Below are positions 28,618 to 37,308 of a DNA stretch of 64,000 bases, one piece after another. The position numbers and the translations under genes were made by a program. The notes below the pieces were generated by a model that did not search any database, was not told where the DNA came from, and worked only from the letters and a program-made list of their open reading frames with translations. The stretch is from Fibrisoma limi BUZ 3 (lineage in GTDB: Bacteria; Bacteroidota; Bacteroidia; Cytophagales; Spirosomataceae). Location of the stretch: NCBI RefSeq assembly GCF_000296815.2, contig NZ_CAIT01000006.1:750777-814776 (forward strand), given 5' to 3'. The stretch's first letter is position 1. Every line of letters starts with the position of its first letter.

Positions 28618-28643
28618 AGGCAGCCACCTGCTGATGACTGCCT
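28618..28643 (-). terminator. Hairpin after the TPR gene
   Basis: AGGCAG and CTGCCT arms close a 14-nt loop; on the minus strand they are followed by TTCTT. It lies 20 bp past the TPR gene stop codon. Confidence 0.55.
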
Positions 28644-28663
28644 CCCTCTCGTATCTATAATCC

Positions 28664-30136
28664 TTATTTGCTTTCTACGCAGACGATTTTGTTCTGCTCA
28701 TATTGCTTCAGAACGTTCTGCAACGTATTGAGGTTTTCAACCAGGTCAGCTTCTTCCTTCACCGCTTTCGCTTTCAGGAAGTACGGCTCCGCCTGCTTGA
28801 ACTTACCACATACCTGACCATCAATCTGCTTACCGTTCTTCTGGTAATCGGCCATGCTCATCTGGTCTACGCTCTTCTTCAACTCAACCGCTTCGTTAAA
28901 GTAGAAAACGCCCAGGTTAAAGTTAGCGTCGTAGTTATTCGGTTCAATGGCCAATACTTTATCGTAGTATTGCTTGGCCTGCGCCCGCTGCTCTTCGTAC
29001 TGCTTCTTAAGGTCACCTAGCTGCCCGGCACCTTCCGACGATGGACTTGAAGCCGCCTGTTGTGCTTCCGTCTGCGCCTGAGCTACGCTCGCTTTCAGTT
29101 CCTTCTGCTTATTCTGTACATCCGTTAACTGGCGACGGAGTTCAGCGGCATTCTTAGGCTGCTTCTTCAGGGCGGCATTCAGACGGGCAATCTCCGCCGT
29201 GTAGGCATCCAGAGTCGCTTTGTCATCAGCCAGCTTCTTCTGAGCATCACCACCTTTACGGGCTTCACCTTCCGCTTTCCGGATCTGTTCGCTTAATTTA
29301 CCAGCGGCATTGTCATACAGGATACCCAGGTTCAGCAGGTTCTGTACGTTGTTCGGATCTTTAGCCACCAGTTCCTTCATGCTGGCAATAGCCTGCTCGG
29401 TCTGACCCGACGACAGCATGATGTTAACCTTTTCGGCCTGCAGGTCCTTGTTACCCGGCAGCGCAGCCAGGCCTTTGTCCAGAGCCGCCATAGCCTTATC
29501 GGTTTCTTTATCGTTGCGGTACAGCGTAGCCAGTGAATAGTATACGCTGGGGTCCTTACCGCCATTGACAGCATAGCGCTCAAACGCTTCCTTAGCCAGG
29601 GTATTATCCTGGTTCTGCTGGGCGGCAATACCGGTGAACAAAGCGGCCGTCGTATCCTTCGGCATGATGTCGCCGGCCATGCGCATCAGCTTCACAGCCT
29701 CACCAAATTCCTTGGCCTGGTATTTGGCGGCTCCGGCGTTCATCAGCGTGGCGTACATACTCTGGCCTTTCAACGCTTCATCAGCTTCTTTAGCCAATCG
29801 GCCCGGACCACCTTTCTTGTCCTTATCGAGTTCCACTACTTTCTTGTACGCATCATACGCTACCGTAGCGGCATTCGGATCCAGTTCGGGGGCCTGAGCC
29901 GCAATGTTCTGGTACGTTTTAGCCCGGTCCAGCCAGGTATTCGCTTTGGCCGCCGATTTTTCTTCCGTAATGGCTTTGTCGCTCTTTTCCTTATCCTTCT
30001 TAAGGGATTCTTTCATGGCAGCGTCCAGAGCGTTTGCGCCCTGAGCGCTTTGCCCCTGCTGGTTCTGCCCTTGGTTCTGAGCGTATGCCCCCGCCGATAG
30101 TAAACAAACCAGCAGCGCTAAAGCAGTTTTTTTCAT
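28664..30136 (-). CDS. Exported TPR and coiled-coil protein
   Basis: 490 residues from ATG 30136, where a standard signal peptide begins (MKKTALALLVCLLSAGAYAQ). The frame runs upstream to 30277, but that part would precede the signal. A Gln/Asn-rich linker follows, then TPR units (~60-290, e.g. YYSLATLYRNDKETDKAMAALDKG), a long Lys/Ala/Gln coiled coil (~290-380), and a final TPR pair (NYDANFNLGVFYFNEAVELKK). It is probably periplasmic and scaffolding; no enzyme motif is seen. It is downstream of gyrA with a hairpin between them. Confidence 0.85.
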   Translation of the reverse strand: MKKTALALLVCLLSAGAYAQNQGQNQQGQSAQGANALDAAMKESLKKDKEKSDKAITEEKSAAKANTWLDRAKTYQNIAAQAPELDPNAATVAYDAYKKVVELDKDKKGGPGRLAKEADEALKGQSMYATLMNAGAAKYQAKEFGEAVKLMRMAGDIMPKDTTAALFTGIAAQQNQDNTLAKEAFERYAVNGGKDPSVYYSLATLYRNDKETDKAMAALDKGLAALPGNKDLQAEKVNIMLSSGQTEQAIASMKELVAKDPNNVQNLLNLGILYDNAAGKLSEQIRKAEGEARKGGDAQKKLADDKATLDAYTAEIARLNAALKKQPKNAAELRRQLTDVQNKQKELKASVAQAQTEAQQAASSPSSEGAGQLGDLKKQYEEQRAQAKQYYDKVLAIEPNNYDANFNLGVFYFNEAVELKKSVDQMSMADYQKNGKQIDGQVCGKFKQAEPYFLKAKAVKEEADLVENLNTLQNVLKQYEQNKIVCVESK

Positions 30137-30215
30137 GAGTAAGTGGTTATGTTTTTTGTTTTCAACAACGAAATTACGGAATCCATCCGTATAAGCATGA
30201 CAGTGCCTAAATTGT

Positions 30216-30258
30216 TTGAGCCGTTCATGGTCCTGATCAGCTACCATGAACGGCTCAA
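30216..30258 (-). terminator. 16-bp perfect stem-loop after gyrA
   Basis: TTGAGCCGTTCATGGT (30216-30231) pairs exactly with ACCATGAACGGCTCAA (30243-30258) around an 11-nt loop, 19 bp beyond the gyrA stop codon. Confidence 0.7.
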
Positions 30259-30277
30259 TAACGAAAACCGCAATCAA

Positions 30278-32797
30278 TTAGTCCTCAACCGGTTCGGCCC
30301 CGGACTCGGCTATAGATCCCTCCTCGCCTTCTTCTTTCTCAATTTTTGTTACGGACGAAATTTCGTCACCTTCGTTCAGGCGGATCAACCGAACACCCTG
30401 GGTATTTCGACCTATAACGCTCACATCGCTCACGGCCATCCGGATGGCAATGCCCGATCTGTTGATGATCATCAGATCGTCGTTGTCCGTTACGTCGAGC
30501 ACGGCCACCAGTTTGCCCACCTTGTCGGTCACCTTCAGCGTACCAACGCCTTTAGCCCCCCGGTTCGTTACGCGATACTCGTCAATCTCGGAACGCTTGC
30601 CATACCCTTTCTCGGAAACGACCAGCAGTTGGGCATCCGGCGAATCGATGCAGACCATACCCACTACGTGGTCGGTTGAGTCTTCTTCGTCCAGCGTAAT
30701 GGCCCGCACTCCGGCGGCCGTACGTCCCATCGGCCGCACGCGGCTTTCGTGGAACCGAACGGCCTTGCCCGCGCTGGACGCGATCACGATCTCGTTATCA
30801 CCGTTGGTCAGGCACACGCCCAGCAACTGATCATCCTCATCAATGGTAATGGCGATGATCCCGTTCTGACGCGGCCGTGAGTACGCTTCGAGCAGGGTCT
30901 TCTTGATAGTGCCCTGGCGGGTACACATCACAACGTAGTTATTGTTGATGTAGTCTTCGTTGTCGAGACTCTTCACGTTAATAACGGCCCGCACCTTGTC
31001 GTCTGACTCAATATTGATGAAGTTCGCCAGTGGCCGGCCTTTTGCCGTTCGGGTTCCTTCCGGCAGTTTGTAGACCGGTAGCCAGTACAACCGTCCTTTC
31101 TGAGTGAAGATCAGCAGGGTGTTGTGCATGGTCGCCGTAAAGAGGTGCTCGGTGAAGTCCTCGTCCTTGGTTACCACGGCTTTGGCCCCCACCCCACCCC
31201 GGCCCTGCGTGCGGTATTCGCTCAGCGGGGTTCGTTTCACGTAGCCTTCGTGCGAGATAGTAATGAGCATTTCCTCATCGGCAATCAACGACAGGTCGTC
31301 GATGTCGCCGTCGCCAAGGGCGTTGATCTGCGTCCGGCGCGGGTCGCCGTAGCGGGCCTTCACGTCGATCAGTTCGTCTTTGATCACCTGCCGCTTCCGA
31401 TCTTCGCTGGCCAGAATAGCCTTCAGGTCGGCGATCTGCTTCATCAGCTCGTCGAATTCGGCCTGCAGTTTATCCCGCTCCAGTCCGGTCAGGCGCTGGA
31501 GCCGCATTTCCAGAATTGCCTTGGCCTGCACCTCGCTCAGGTCAAAGCGGGTCATCAGGCCGTTCTTGGCTACTTCCGGATCACGTGATCCCCGGATCAG
31601 CTCAATCACCGCGTCGATGTTGTCGAGTGCAATGAGCAGCCCTTGCAAAATATGCGCCCGTTTCTCAGCTTCGCGGAGTTCGTACTGCGTCCGCCGGGTT
31701 ACGACCTCGAACCGGTGCTCGACGTAGTAGCGGATCATGTCTTTCAGGTTCAGCACCATCGGCCGGCCTTTCACCAGCGCGACGTTGTTGATCCCGAAGG
31801 ACGATTGCAGCGACGTATGCTTGTACAGGTTATTCAGGACAACGTTGGCAATGGCGTCCTTCTTCAGGTCATACACCACCCGCAGCCCGTCACGGTCCGA
31901 CTCGTCGCGGAAAGCCGAGATGCCTTCAATTCGCTTCTCGTTGATCAGATCAGCGGTCTTTTCGAGCATCACCGCTTTGTTGACCATGTACGGAATCTCC
32001 GTAACGATGATCTGGGTTTTGCCCTTATTCTCCTCGATCGTCGCATTGGCCCGAATCACGACCCGGCCCCGACCCGTACGGAAGGCTGACTTAACCCCCT
32101 CCATGCCGTAGATCGTACCGCCCGTCGGGAAATCCGGCGCTTTGACGTGCTCCATCAGTTCCTCTACCGAAATCTCAGCGTTATCCAGGTAGGCAACGAT
32201 CCCGTCAACTACCTCGGTCAGGTTGTGGGGCGCCATGTTGGTCGCCATCCCCACTGCAATCCCCGACGAGCCATTGAGCAGCAGGTTGGGGAGTTTGGCG
32301 GGCATAACCGACGGTTCTTCGAGCGAGTCGTCGAAGTTAGGCTGGAAGTCGACCGTTTCTTTATAGATGTCGGTCAGTATTTCTTCGGCGATGCGCTTCA
32401 GGCGGGCCTCGGTATACCGCATGGCCGCCGGCGAATCGCCGTCAATAGACCCGAAGTTCCCCTGACCGTCGACCAGCGGATACCGCAGCGACCAGTCCTG
32501 AGCCATCCGGACCATGGTATCATAAACCGACGCATCGCCGTGTGGGTGATACTTACCAAGCACCTCCCCGACGATACGGGCTGATTTCTTAAACGGTTTA
32601 TTGTAGTTCACCCCCAGTTCGGCCATACCGAAGAGCACCCGGCGGTGCACAGGCTTCAGACCGTCGCGAACATCGGGTAACGCACGCGAGATGATCACCG
32701 ACATCGAATAGTCGATGTAGGCACCGCGCATTTCGTCCTCAATGTTAATGGGAATGATATTGCTGGGGGATTCCAGATCGGGCGTTTCGTCCGTCAT
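30278..32797 (-). CDS. gyrA: DNA gyrase subunit A
   Basis: 839 residues from ATG 32797 ([22 protein letters not shown] is the region; short form MTDETPDL). It is the breakage-reunion subunit of the supercoiling enzyme. The active-site Tyr128 lies in [10 protein letters not shown]; the quinolone-pocket segment is [14 protein letters not shown] (81-94). The C-terminal beta pinwheel starts ~510 with [22 protein letters not shown], containing the GyrA box-like QGRGG. At the position of E. coli Ser83 it has Ala89. It is transcribed leftward; gyrB is not in the window. Confidence 0.97.
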   Translation of the reverse strand: MTDETPDLESPSNIIPINIEDEMRGAYIDYSMSVIISRALPDVRDGLKPVHRRVLFGMAELGVNYNKPFKKSARIVGEVLGKYHPHGDASVYDTMVRMAQDWSLRYPLVDGQGNFGSIDGDSPAAMRYTEARLKRIAEEILTDIYKETVDFQPNFDDSLEEPSVMPAKLPNLLLNGSSGIAVGMATNMAPHNLTEVVDGIVAYLDNAEISVEELMEHVKAPDFPTGGTIYGMEGVKSAFRTGRGRVVIRANATIEENKGKTQIIVTEIPYMVNKAVMLEKTADLINEKRIEGISAFRDESDRDGLRVVYDLKKDAIANVVLNNLYKHTSLQSSFGINNVALVKGRPMVLNLKDMIRYYVEHRFEVVTRRTQYELREAEKRAHILQGLLIALDNIDAVIELIRGSRDPEVAKNGLMTRFDLSEVQAKAILEMRLQRLTGLERDKLQAEFDELMKQIADLKAILASEDRKRQVIKDELIDVKARYGDPRRTQINALGDGDIDDLSLIADEEMLITISHEGYVKRTPLSEYRTQGRGGVGAKAVVTKDEDFTEHLFTATMHNTLLIFTQKGRLYWLPVYKLPEGTRTAKGRPLANFINIESDDKVRAVINVKSLDNEDYINNNYVVMCTRQGTIKKTLLEAYSRPRQNGIIAITIDEDDQLLGVCLTNGDNEIVIASSAGKAVRFHESRVRPMGRTAAGVRAITLDEEDSTDHVVGMVCIDSPDAQLLVVSEKGYGKRSEIDEYRVTNRGAKGVGTLKVTDKVGKLVAVLDVTDNDDLMIINRSGIAIRMAVSDVSVIGRNTQGVRLIRLNEGDEISSVTKIEKEEGEEGSIAESGAEPVED

Positions 32798-32863
32798 ATA
32801 ACAAGGGGTTTCGCAAAAATTTACTATTTCAGCGTACACATGACGTATACGCCGGGTTATAGA

Positions 32864-32871
32864 CAAATATA
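32864..32871 (-). promoter_or_regulatory. Candidate gyrA promoter -7 element
   Basis: TATATTTG on the minus strand, 66 bp upstream of the gyrA ATG, preceded by T-rich sequence where a TTTG -33 element is expected. Confidence 0.5.
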
Positions 32872-32966
32872 CAAAAATTCCGGTAAAAATAAAAATAACG
32901 CCTGTAATCCGACTGTTTCGCTTTCTACTCCCCTCCTACCCACCCGTCCAGACCTGTATTATGGTG

Positions 32967-32974
32967 TATTTTTG
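32967..32974 (+). promoter_or_regulatory. Candidate gntR promoter -7 element
   Basis: TATTTTTG matches TAnnTTTG. The imperfect repeat ACTTGCC/GGCAAGT (32990-33009) and the operator at 33049-33068 lie between it and the gntR ATG. Confidence 0.4.
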
Positions 32975-33048
32975 TCATATCATAAATTGACTTGCCTCCT
33001 TGGGCAAGTACAATTTGCAGCTCCGTTGCAGGATTTATTTTTAACAAC

Positions 33049-33068
33049 AAACTTGTCTAGACAAGTTT
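33049..33068. promoter_or_regulatory. Perfect 20-bp operator palindrome (GntR/HutC-type)
   Basis: AAACTTGTCTAGACAAGTTT is fully symmetric, with the core TTGTCTAGACAA. HutC-subfamily GntR regulators use operators of the form GTCTAGAC in a symmetric frame. It ends 22 bp before the gntR start, an ideal place for autorepression of the operon. Confidence 0.75.
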
Positions 33069-33090
33069 GAGAGCTTATCTTCACGTCGTC

Positions 33091-33804
33091 ATGACCAGGC
33101 AACGTTACTATCAGCAGATCCACGACGCACTGAAACAGCAGATTCAGCAGGGCGTTTACCCGACCGGGAGTCTGCTTCCATCGGAGAACGAACTATGCGC
33201 GGCCTTTCAAACCACGCGCATGACCGTACGGCAGGCCCTGAACGAACTCGTTCGGGACGGTTTCATCGAACGGCGGCACGGGAAAGGCAGCCTGGTTACC
33301 TCTACGCGCCCGTCGCTGGGACTGCTGTCTTTCAGGGGATTTTCGGACGTAGTCGGCAACACCAGCCACCAGGTTCGCACCACGGTTCTGGATCCACCCG
33401 TGCGTGGTAACTGGCCGGCGCCTTTTTTCTATCCGCTATCGGCCGACGAACAGCAGGCCGGCTGCATCGTCCTGAACCGCCTGCGGTACGCCGACGACGT
33501 ACCGGTTATGCTGGAGCATACCTACGTACCGGCCCTGGGTACCGAATCGCTGCTCACCGAGCCGTTTCTGGAGGGGTCGCTGTTCCGGACCCTGAGTGTC
33601 CGGCATCAGATCGACATGCGCAACCTGGAGCAAAGCCTGCGCGCCGTAGCCGCCCGTCCGGAACAGGCTACGGTGTTGGGCTGCAAACGTAGTGCGCCCC
33701 TGCTGTACATCGAACGGCGGTACCTGACCAACCGACCGGACTTTTACGTCTACAGTGCGCTTTACTGCCACACCGAGCACTACGCCATCAGCAACAGTTT
33801 ATAA
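33091..33804 (+). CDS. GntR-family (HutC/UTRA) transcriptional regulator
   Basis: 237 residues from ATG 33091 (the only ATG near the start of the frame, just after the operator). The winged helix is at ~5-70 (QQGVYPTGSLLPSENELCAAF, TRMTVRQALNELVRDGFIERRHGKGSLV), and the UTRA ligand domain fills the rest, with SLFRTLSVRHQIDMRNLEQSLRAV. UTRA regulators bind phosphorylated sugars or similar effectors. Downstream are deoC, a PfkB-type kinase and a TIM-barrel isomerase, so it is likely their repressor, acting at 33049-33068. Confidence 0.93.
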   Translation: MTRQRYYQQIHDALKQQIQQGVYPTGSLLPSENELCAAFQTTRMTVRQALNELVRDGFIERRHGKGSLVTSTRPSLGLLSFRGFSDVVGNTSHQVRTTVLDPPVRGNWPAPFFYPLSADEQQAGCIVLNRLRYADDVPVMLEHTYVPALGTESLLTEPFLEGSLFRTLSVRHQIDMRNLEQSLRAVAARPEQATVLGCKRSAPLLYIERRYLTNRPDFYVYSALYCHTEHYAISNSL

Positions 33805-33831
33805 CCTTTTTCTATACAGTCCATAGCCATC

Positions 33832-34614
33832 ATGAGCACAGCCCTTGTCCGCGAGATCGCCAAGATGATTGATCACTCGCTCCTCCACCCGACCATGACC
33901 GACGCCGAACTGCGCGCCGGTTGCGAACTCGCCAAACGCTACGACGTAGCGTCAGTGTGCATTAAGCCCTACGCCGTAAAAATGGCCGCCGAACTGCTGG
34001 CCGGTCCCGACGGGTCCACCGGGACGGTATTAGTCGGTACGGTCATTGGGTTCCCCCACGGCAACAGCACCATCGACGTCAAGGTTGCCGAAACCGAACG
34101 GGCCTGCCAGGACGGCGCCGTTGAGATCGATATGGTGGTCAACATCGGTAAGGTCCTCGGCAACGACTGGGATTACGTCCAGACCGAGATCCAGGCCGTT
34201 AAAGACGCCTGCGCCAGACACGGTGCCATTCTCAAGGTCATCTTCGAGAATGATTACCTCCCGGACGATTCGTACAAGATCCGGCTGTGCGAAATCTGCA
34301 CGGCCGTCAAAGCGGAGTTTGTCAAGACCTCAACGGGCTACGGATTCGTGAAGGGGGCCGATGGAACGTATTCGTACGAAGGGGCAACGGAACATGACCT
34401 GCGGCTGATGCTTGACCACGTCGGGCCGGGCGTACAGGTTAAAGCAGCGGGCGGTATCCGGACCCTCGATGGCCTGTTGAAGGTCAAGGAGATGGGCGTT
34501 ACGCGCCTGGGTGCCAGCGCAACAGCCACCATCATGGAAGATGCCTATCGTCGCTTCGGCATCGTAGGAGCCGACACTCCCACCGAGCCGGTACAGGAGT
34601 CGAAAGGGTACTAG
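33832..34614 (+). CDS. deoC: Deoxyribose-phosphate aldolase-family protein
   Basis: 260 residues. DeoC cleaves 2-deoxyribose 5-phosphate to acetaldehyde and glyceraldehyde 3-phosphate through a Schiff-base lysine. Family motifs: IDHSLLHPTMTD (~12-23), VLVGTVIGFPHGNSTIDVK, EIDMVVNIGKVLGNDWDYV, and FVKTSTGYG with the active-site Lys. C-terminal VQVKAAGGIRTLDG carries the second essential Lys. It is 27 bp after gntR and precedes a kinase across a large inverted repeat. It may be a general aldolase of a sugar pathway and not strictly a nucleoside enzyme. Confidence 0.93.
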   Translation: MSTALVREIAKMIDHSLLHPTMTDAELRAGCELAKRYDVASVCIKPYAVKMAAELLAGPDGSTGTVLVGTVIGFPHGNSTIDVKVAETERACQDGAVEIDMVVNIGKVLGNDWDYVQTEIQAVKDACARHGAILKVIFENDYLPDDSYKIRLCEICTAVKAEFVKTSTGYGFVKGADGTYSYEGATEHDLRLMLDHVGPGVQVKAAGGIRTLDGLLKVKEMGVTRLGASATATIMEDAYRRFGIVGADTPTEPVQESKGY

Positions 34615-34616
34615 TA

Positions 34617-34721
34617 TACGGTTTGTAGTTTGAGGTTTTTCGGTTTGTGGTTTCTGTACATGCCGTGGCGAGACTCCACACCCTAAACCGAAAACTACAA
34701 ACCGAAAAACCTCAAACCGTA
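34617..34721. repeat. Long inverted repeat of GGTTTGT-type words between deoC and the kinase
   Basis: The left arm (34617-34653) and right arm (34685-34721) pair over TACGGTTTG and then AGGTTTTTCGGTTTGT, with a 7-nt insertion and one mismatch. The right arm ends 2 bp before the kinase ATG, so the repeat lies inside the presumed operon. It shares vocabulary with the element at 50260-50338. Confidence 0.7.
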
Positions 34722-34723
34722 CT

Positions 34724-35854
34724 ATGCACCTACCCACCCATTTACAATCACTCCTGGACCGGTTACGGACCACCGACCCGCATTCGCCTTACAAGGCGTT
34801 TGTGGGCCTGGATGGCTACGTCGACAAGATTCAGAAAGTGGTACGGGCCAAACGCCCCGACGGCAACGACTACTTCGACCAGATCAGTGAACTGGCCGGG
34901 CTACTCCATACCCTGGCGGGCAAAAGTGGCCAGATCGAACTCGTAACGCTGGCGACTAAGATCGGCGGCAACGCACCCATCATGGCCCAGGCGCTGGCAT
35001 CGCTGGGGATATCAAACCGGTGCATCGGTACCCTCAGCGATCCGGTGTTCGACCAGATGCACCGCGGTTGCGAACTGGTTTCGCTGGGGCCGCCGGCCGA
35101 AACCAATGCCCTGGAGTTCGGCGACGGCAAGCTCATCTTTTCGGAAGTATCGGTCTTTGAGCGCCTGCGCTGGTCGTTCATCGTTGGGCAGCTTGGTATC
35201 GAGTCGATTCGTCGGCAATACGCCGAAAGCAGGCTGGTGGCGTTTGTGGACTGGGCCAACCTTCCCCATAGCAATGAGTTATGGGAGAACTACCTCCGCG
35301 AAATAGTCAGCCAGGCCCCGGCCGATCCGGACCGGCACCTGTTTTTTGACCTCTGCGATCCTACCAAACGCTCCATTGGGTCGATTCAGCAGGCCCTGAT
35401 GATCGTGGCTCAGTACGCCCCCTACGGCCAGGTAACGCTGGGAATGAACGAGAACGAAGCCCGGCGTATCTACCTGGCTGTACACGGCCACAGCCCCGCC
35501 GATGCGCAGCGGCTGGCGCAGACCCCGGACCTACCCGATATTGCCCGATGCATCCGGGAGAAAACGAACATCCCGACGGTGCTGATTCACCCCATTGACT
35601 GCTCGCTGGTGGCAACCGACGCGGGCGTACTGACCATGCCCGGACGACTGGTTCCCCACCCCACGGTACTCACCGGCGGGGGCGACAACCTCAACGCGGG
35701 CTACTGCTGGGGCCTCCTGCATGGCTTTTCGCTGGCCGACTGTCTGCTACTGGGCATGGCTACCTCCGGTGCTTACGTTGAAAACGGCCTGAGTCCCGAC
35801 CTTGCTGCGTTGATAGCCTACCTCGACAATTGGCGGGTCGAGATCGCGACGTAG
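34724..35854 (+). CDS. PfkB-like carbohydrate kinase family protein
   Basis: 376 residues. The ribokinase/PfkB fold is indicated by KAFVGLDGYVDKIQ near the start, KIGGNAPIMAQALASLGI (~85-102, substrate binding), TLGMNENEARRI (~236-247) and the ATP/catalytic motif VLTGGGDNLNAGYCWGLLHG (~313-332). This last is a variant of the family DTxGAGD: the first Asp is lost but the catalytic Asp is kept. It is expected to phosphorylate a sugar or derivative. It follows deoC and overlaps no gene; the isomerase-like gene starts 44 bp after its stop. Confidence 0.8.
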   Translation: MHLPTHLQSLLDRLRTTDPHSPYKAFVGLDGYVDKIQKVVRAKRPDGNDYFDQISELAGLLHTLAGKSGQIELVTLATKIGGNAPIMAQALASLGISNRCIGTLSDPVFDQMHRGCELVSLGPPAETNALEFGDGKLIFSEVSVFERLRWSFIVGQLGIESIRRQYAESRLVAFVDWANLPHSNELWENYLREIVSQAPADPDRHLFFDLCDPTKRSIGSIQQALMIVAQYAPYGQVTLGMNENEARRIYLAVHGHSPADAQRLAQTPDLPDIARCIREKTNIPTVLIHPIDCSLVATDAGVLTMPGRLVPHPTVLTGGGDNLNAGYCWGLLHGFSLADCLLLGMATSGAYVENGLSPDLAALIAYLDNWRVEIAT

Positions 35855-35898
35855 GTCATTTTCGCTGTATTTTTGCCCTTTACCCAAACCAAGACCCT

Positions 35899-36813
35899 AT
35901 GCTTCAGTTAGGCTTCGTCAGCGCCATCCTGGCCGATTACGATCTGGAATCCGTTTTCAAATTTGCGGCCGAACACCGCTTCCAATGCGTGGAAGTGATG
36001 TGCTGGCCCACCGACAACAGCGACAGCCGCCGGTACGCGGGCGTTACCCACCTCGATGTCGACAACCTCAACGTAGACCGCATTAACCAGCTCCAGCAAC
36101 AGTACGGCGTTACCATCTCCGGGCTGGGGTATTACCCTAATCCCCTCGATCCCGATGGCGAGAAGGCGGAGTTTTACCGCGAACACATTAAGAAAGTAAT
36201 CCGGGCCGCAGCTAAGCTCAGCGTACCAGTCGTTAATACGTTCATCGGCCGCAATCCGGCCCTGAACATCACCGATAACCTGAAGCTGTTTGCCGATCAC
36301 TGGCCCGCTATTGTGCAGGAAGCCGAAGCCGCGAACGTAAAGATCGGGATTGAAAACTGCCCGATGTGGTTCACCAACGATGAATGGCCGGGCGGCAAGA
36401 ACCTGGCTACCACGCCGGCCATCTGGGACCGGATGTTCGAGATCATCCCGTCGCGGGCGCTGGGCCTGAACTACGACCCCTCGCATCTGATCTGGCAGAT
36501 GATGGACGAAGTTCGGCCTATCTACGATTACAGGGACCGACTGCACCACATTCACCTCAAGGATGTTAAACTGTACCGCGACAAACTCAACCGTGTGGGC
36601 ATCATGGCTAATCCGCTGGAATACCATTCGCCTAAACTACCCGGCCTGGGCGACGTTCGCTGGCGGGATTTTTTCGCGGCCCTGACCGACGTACGGTACC
36701 GCGGTCCGGTTTGTATCGAAGTAGAAGACAAAGCGTACGAAGGCAGCACCGCGGACGTACAGACGGCCATCCTGACCGCCCGAAATTACCTGAGCCAGTT
36801 TCTGGTGTTATGA
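35899..36813 (+). CDS. Sugar phosphate isomerase/epimerase (xylose isomerase-like TIM barrel)
   Basis: 304 residues from ATG 35899 (MLQLGFVSAILADYDLESV); the frame extends to 35830 inside the kinase gene, which is not credible. AP-endonuclease-2/xylose-isomerase-like barrel features: EVMCWPTDN, GLGYYPNPLDP, VKIGIENCPMW (metal Glu), GLNYDPSHLIWQMMDE (Asp/His), HHIHLKDVKLY, and CIEVEDKAYEGS at the end. Such enzymes isomerise or epimerise sugars or keto-inositols. It is the last gene of the gntR unit, and a strong terminator follows. Confidence 0.88.
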   Translation: MLQLGFVSAILADYDLESVFKFAAEHRFQCVEVMCWPTDNSDSRRYAGVTHLDVDNLNVDRINQLQQQYGVTISGLGYYPNPLDPDGEKAEFYREHIKKVIRAAAKLSVPVVNTFIGRNPALNITDNLKLFADHWPAIVQEAEAANVKIGIENCPMWFTNDEWPGGKNLATTPAIWDRMFEIIPSRALGLNYDPSHLIWQMMDEVRPIYDYRDRLHHIHLKDVKLYRDKLNRVGIMANPLEYHSPKLPGLGDVRWRDFFAALTDVRYRGPVCIEVEDKAYEGSTADVQTAILTARNYLSQFLVL

Positions 36814-36824
36814 AGTACACGCTC

Positions 36825-36852
36825 AGCCCCGTGGTGCCACGGGGCTTTTTTC
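36825..36852 (+). terminator. Intrinsic terminator of the gntR-deoC-kinase-isomerase operon
   Basis: AGCCCCGTGG (36825-36834) and CCACGGGGCT (36837-36846) form a tight stem with a 2-nt spacer (TG) and a following run of six T, 11 bp past the stop codon. Confidence 0.92.
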
Positions 36853-36855
36853 AGG

Positions 36856-37305
36856 CTACTGCTTGATGCGCGGGTCGAATGCAAACGGCTCAGTACGTAC
36901 CAACTGAATTTTAGAAAAATCAGGGTGGCCGGGATTTAGCAGATAATTCCACTCGTTGGGGATGATGGCGGATGGGACCTGCAGCACCGCCGTTTTTCCA
37001 GCTTGCAGCCATTCTTCGCCCCGCTGCTGGCAGTAGACGTAGTTCTGAAAATCAAACCAGTTCGGCGGTAAACTCGCCGGAGCAATGGTTTCTATCGGTA
37101 ACGTATCGGGTATGTCGATGACCATCACCCGAAAAGTGTCCTGAAGCCCCTCCCCGCTGCGGTGCACGACGTTTTCCAGGCAGGCCAGCGCCCGCGTAGC
37201 CGCTGTGTAGATCACGAACCGCCCCCGCGCATTCCAGCGGGCAGCCCCACCGGATGCCACCAGTCGGTCGGCGTAAATAGCTTTGGTAATTCGGTATACC
37301 CGCAT
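36856..37305 (-). CDS. RES-domain toxin (NAD+-degrading type)
   Basis: 149 residues, the usual size of RES toxins. These enzymes deplete NAD+ and are neutralised by a co-encoded Xre/DUF2384 antitoxin. The family residues are in place: Arg5 in VYRITK, Glu44 in LACLENVVH, and Ser112 in VPSAIIP, with the typical ending NPGHPDF and RTEPFAFDPR. It starts 3 bp after the antitoxin stop codon, so the two are translated together, antitoxin first. Confidence 0.92.
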   Translation of the reverse strand: MRVYRITKAIYADRLVASGGAARWNARGRFVIYTAATRALACLENVVHRSGEGLQDTFRVMVIDIPDTLPIETIAPASLPPNWFDFQNYVYCQQRGEEWLQAGKTAVLQVPSAIIPNEWNYLLNPGHPDFSKIQLVRTEPFAFDPRIKQ

Positions 37306-37308
37306 GCG

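Larger units (their letters stand above)
28276..28663. other. Intergenic region between ABC permease and TPR gene
   Basis: This 388-bp stretch carries the dif-like sequence (28574-28601) and a TPR-gene terminator (28618-28643). No gene is seen in the remainder, which should include the permease promoter. Confidence 0.6.

Noticed and set aside
28664-30277. Long N-terminal extension of the TPR gene (start 30277)
   Set aside because: A standard signal peptide begins at Met48 of that frame (30136), and the extension overlaps the gyrA terminator.
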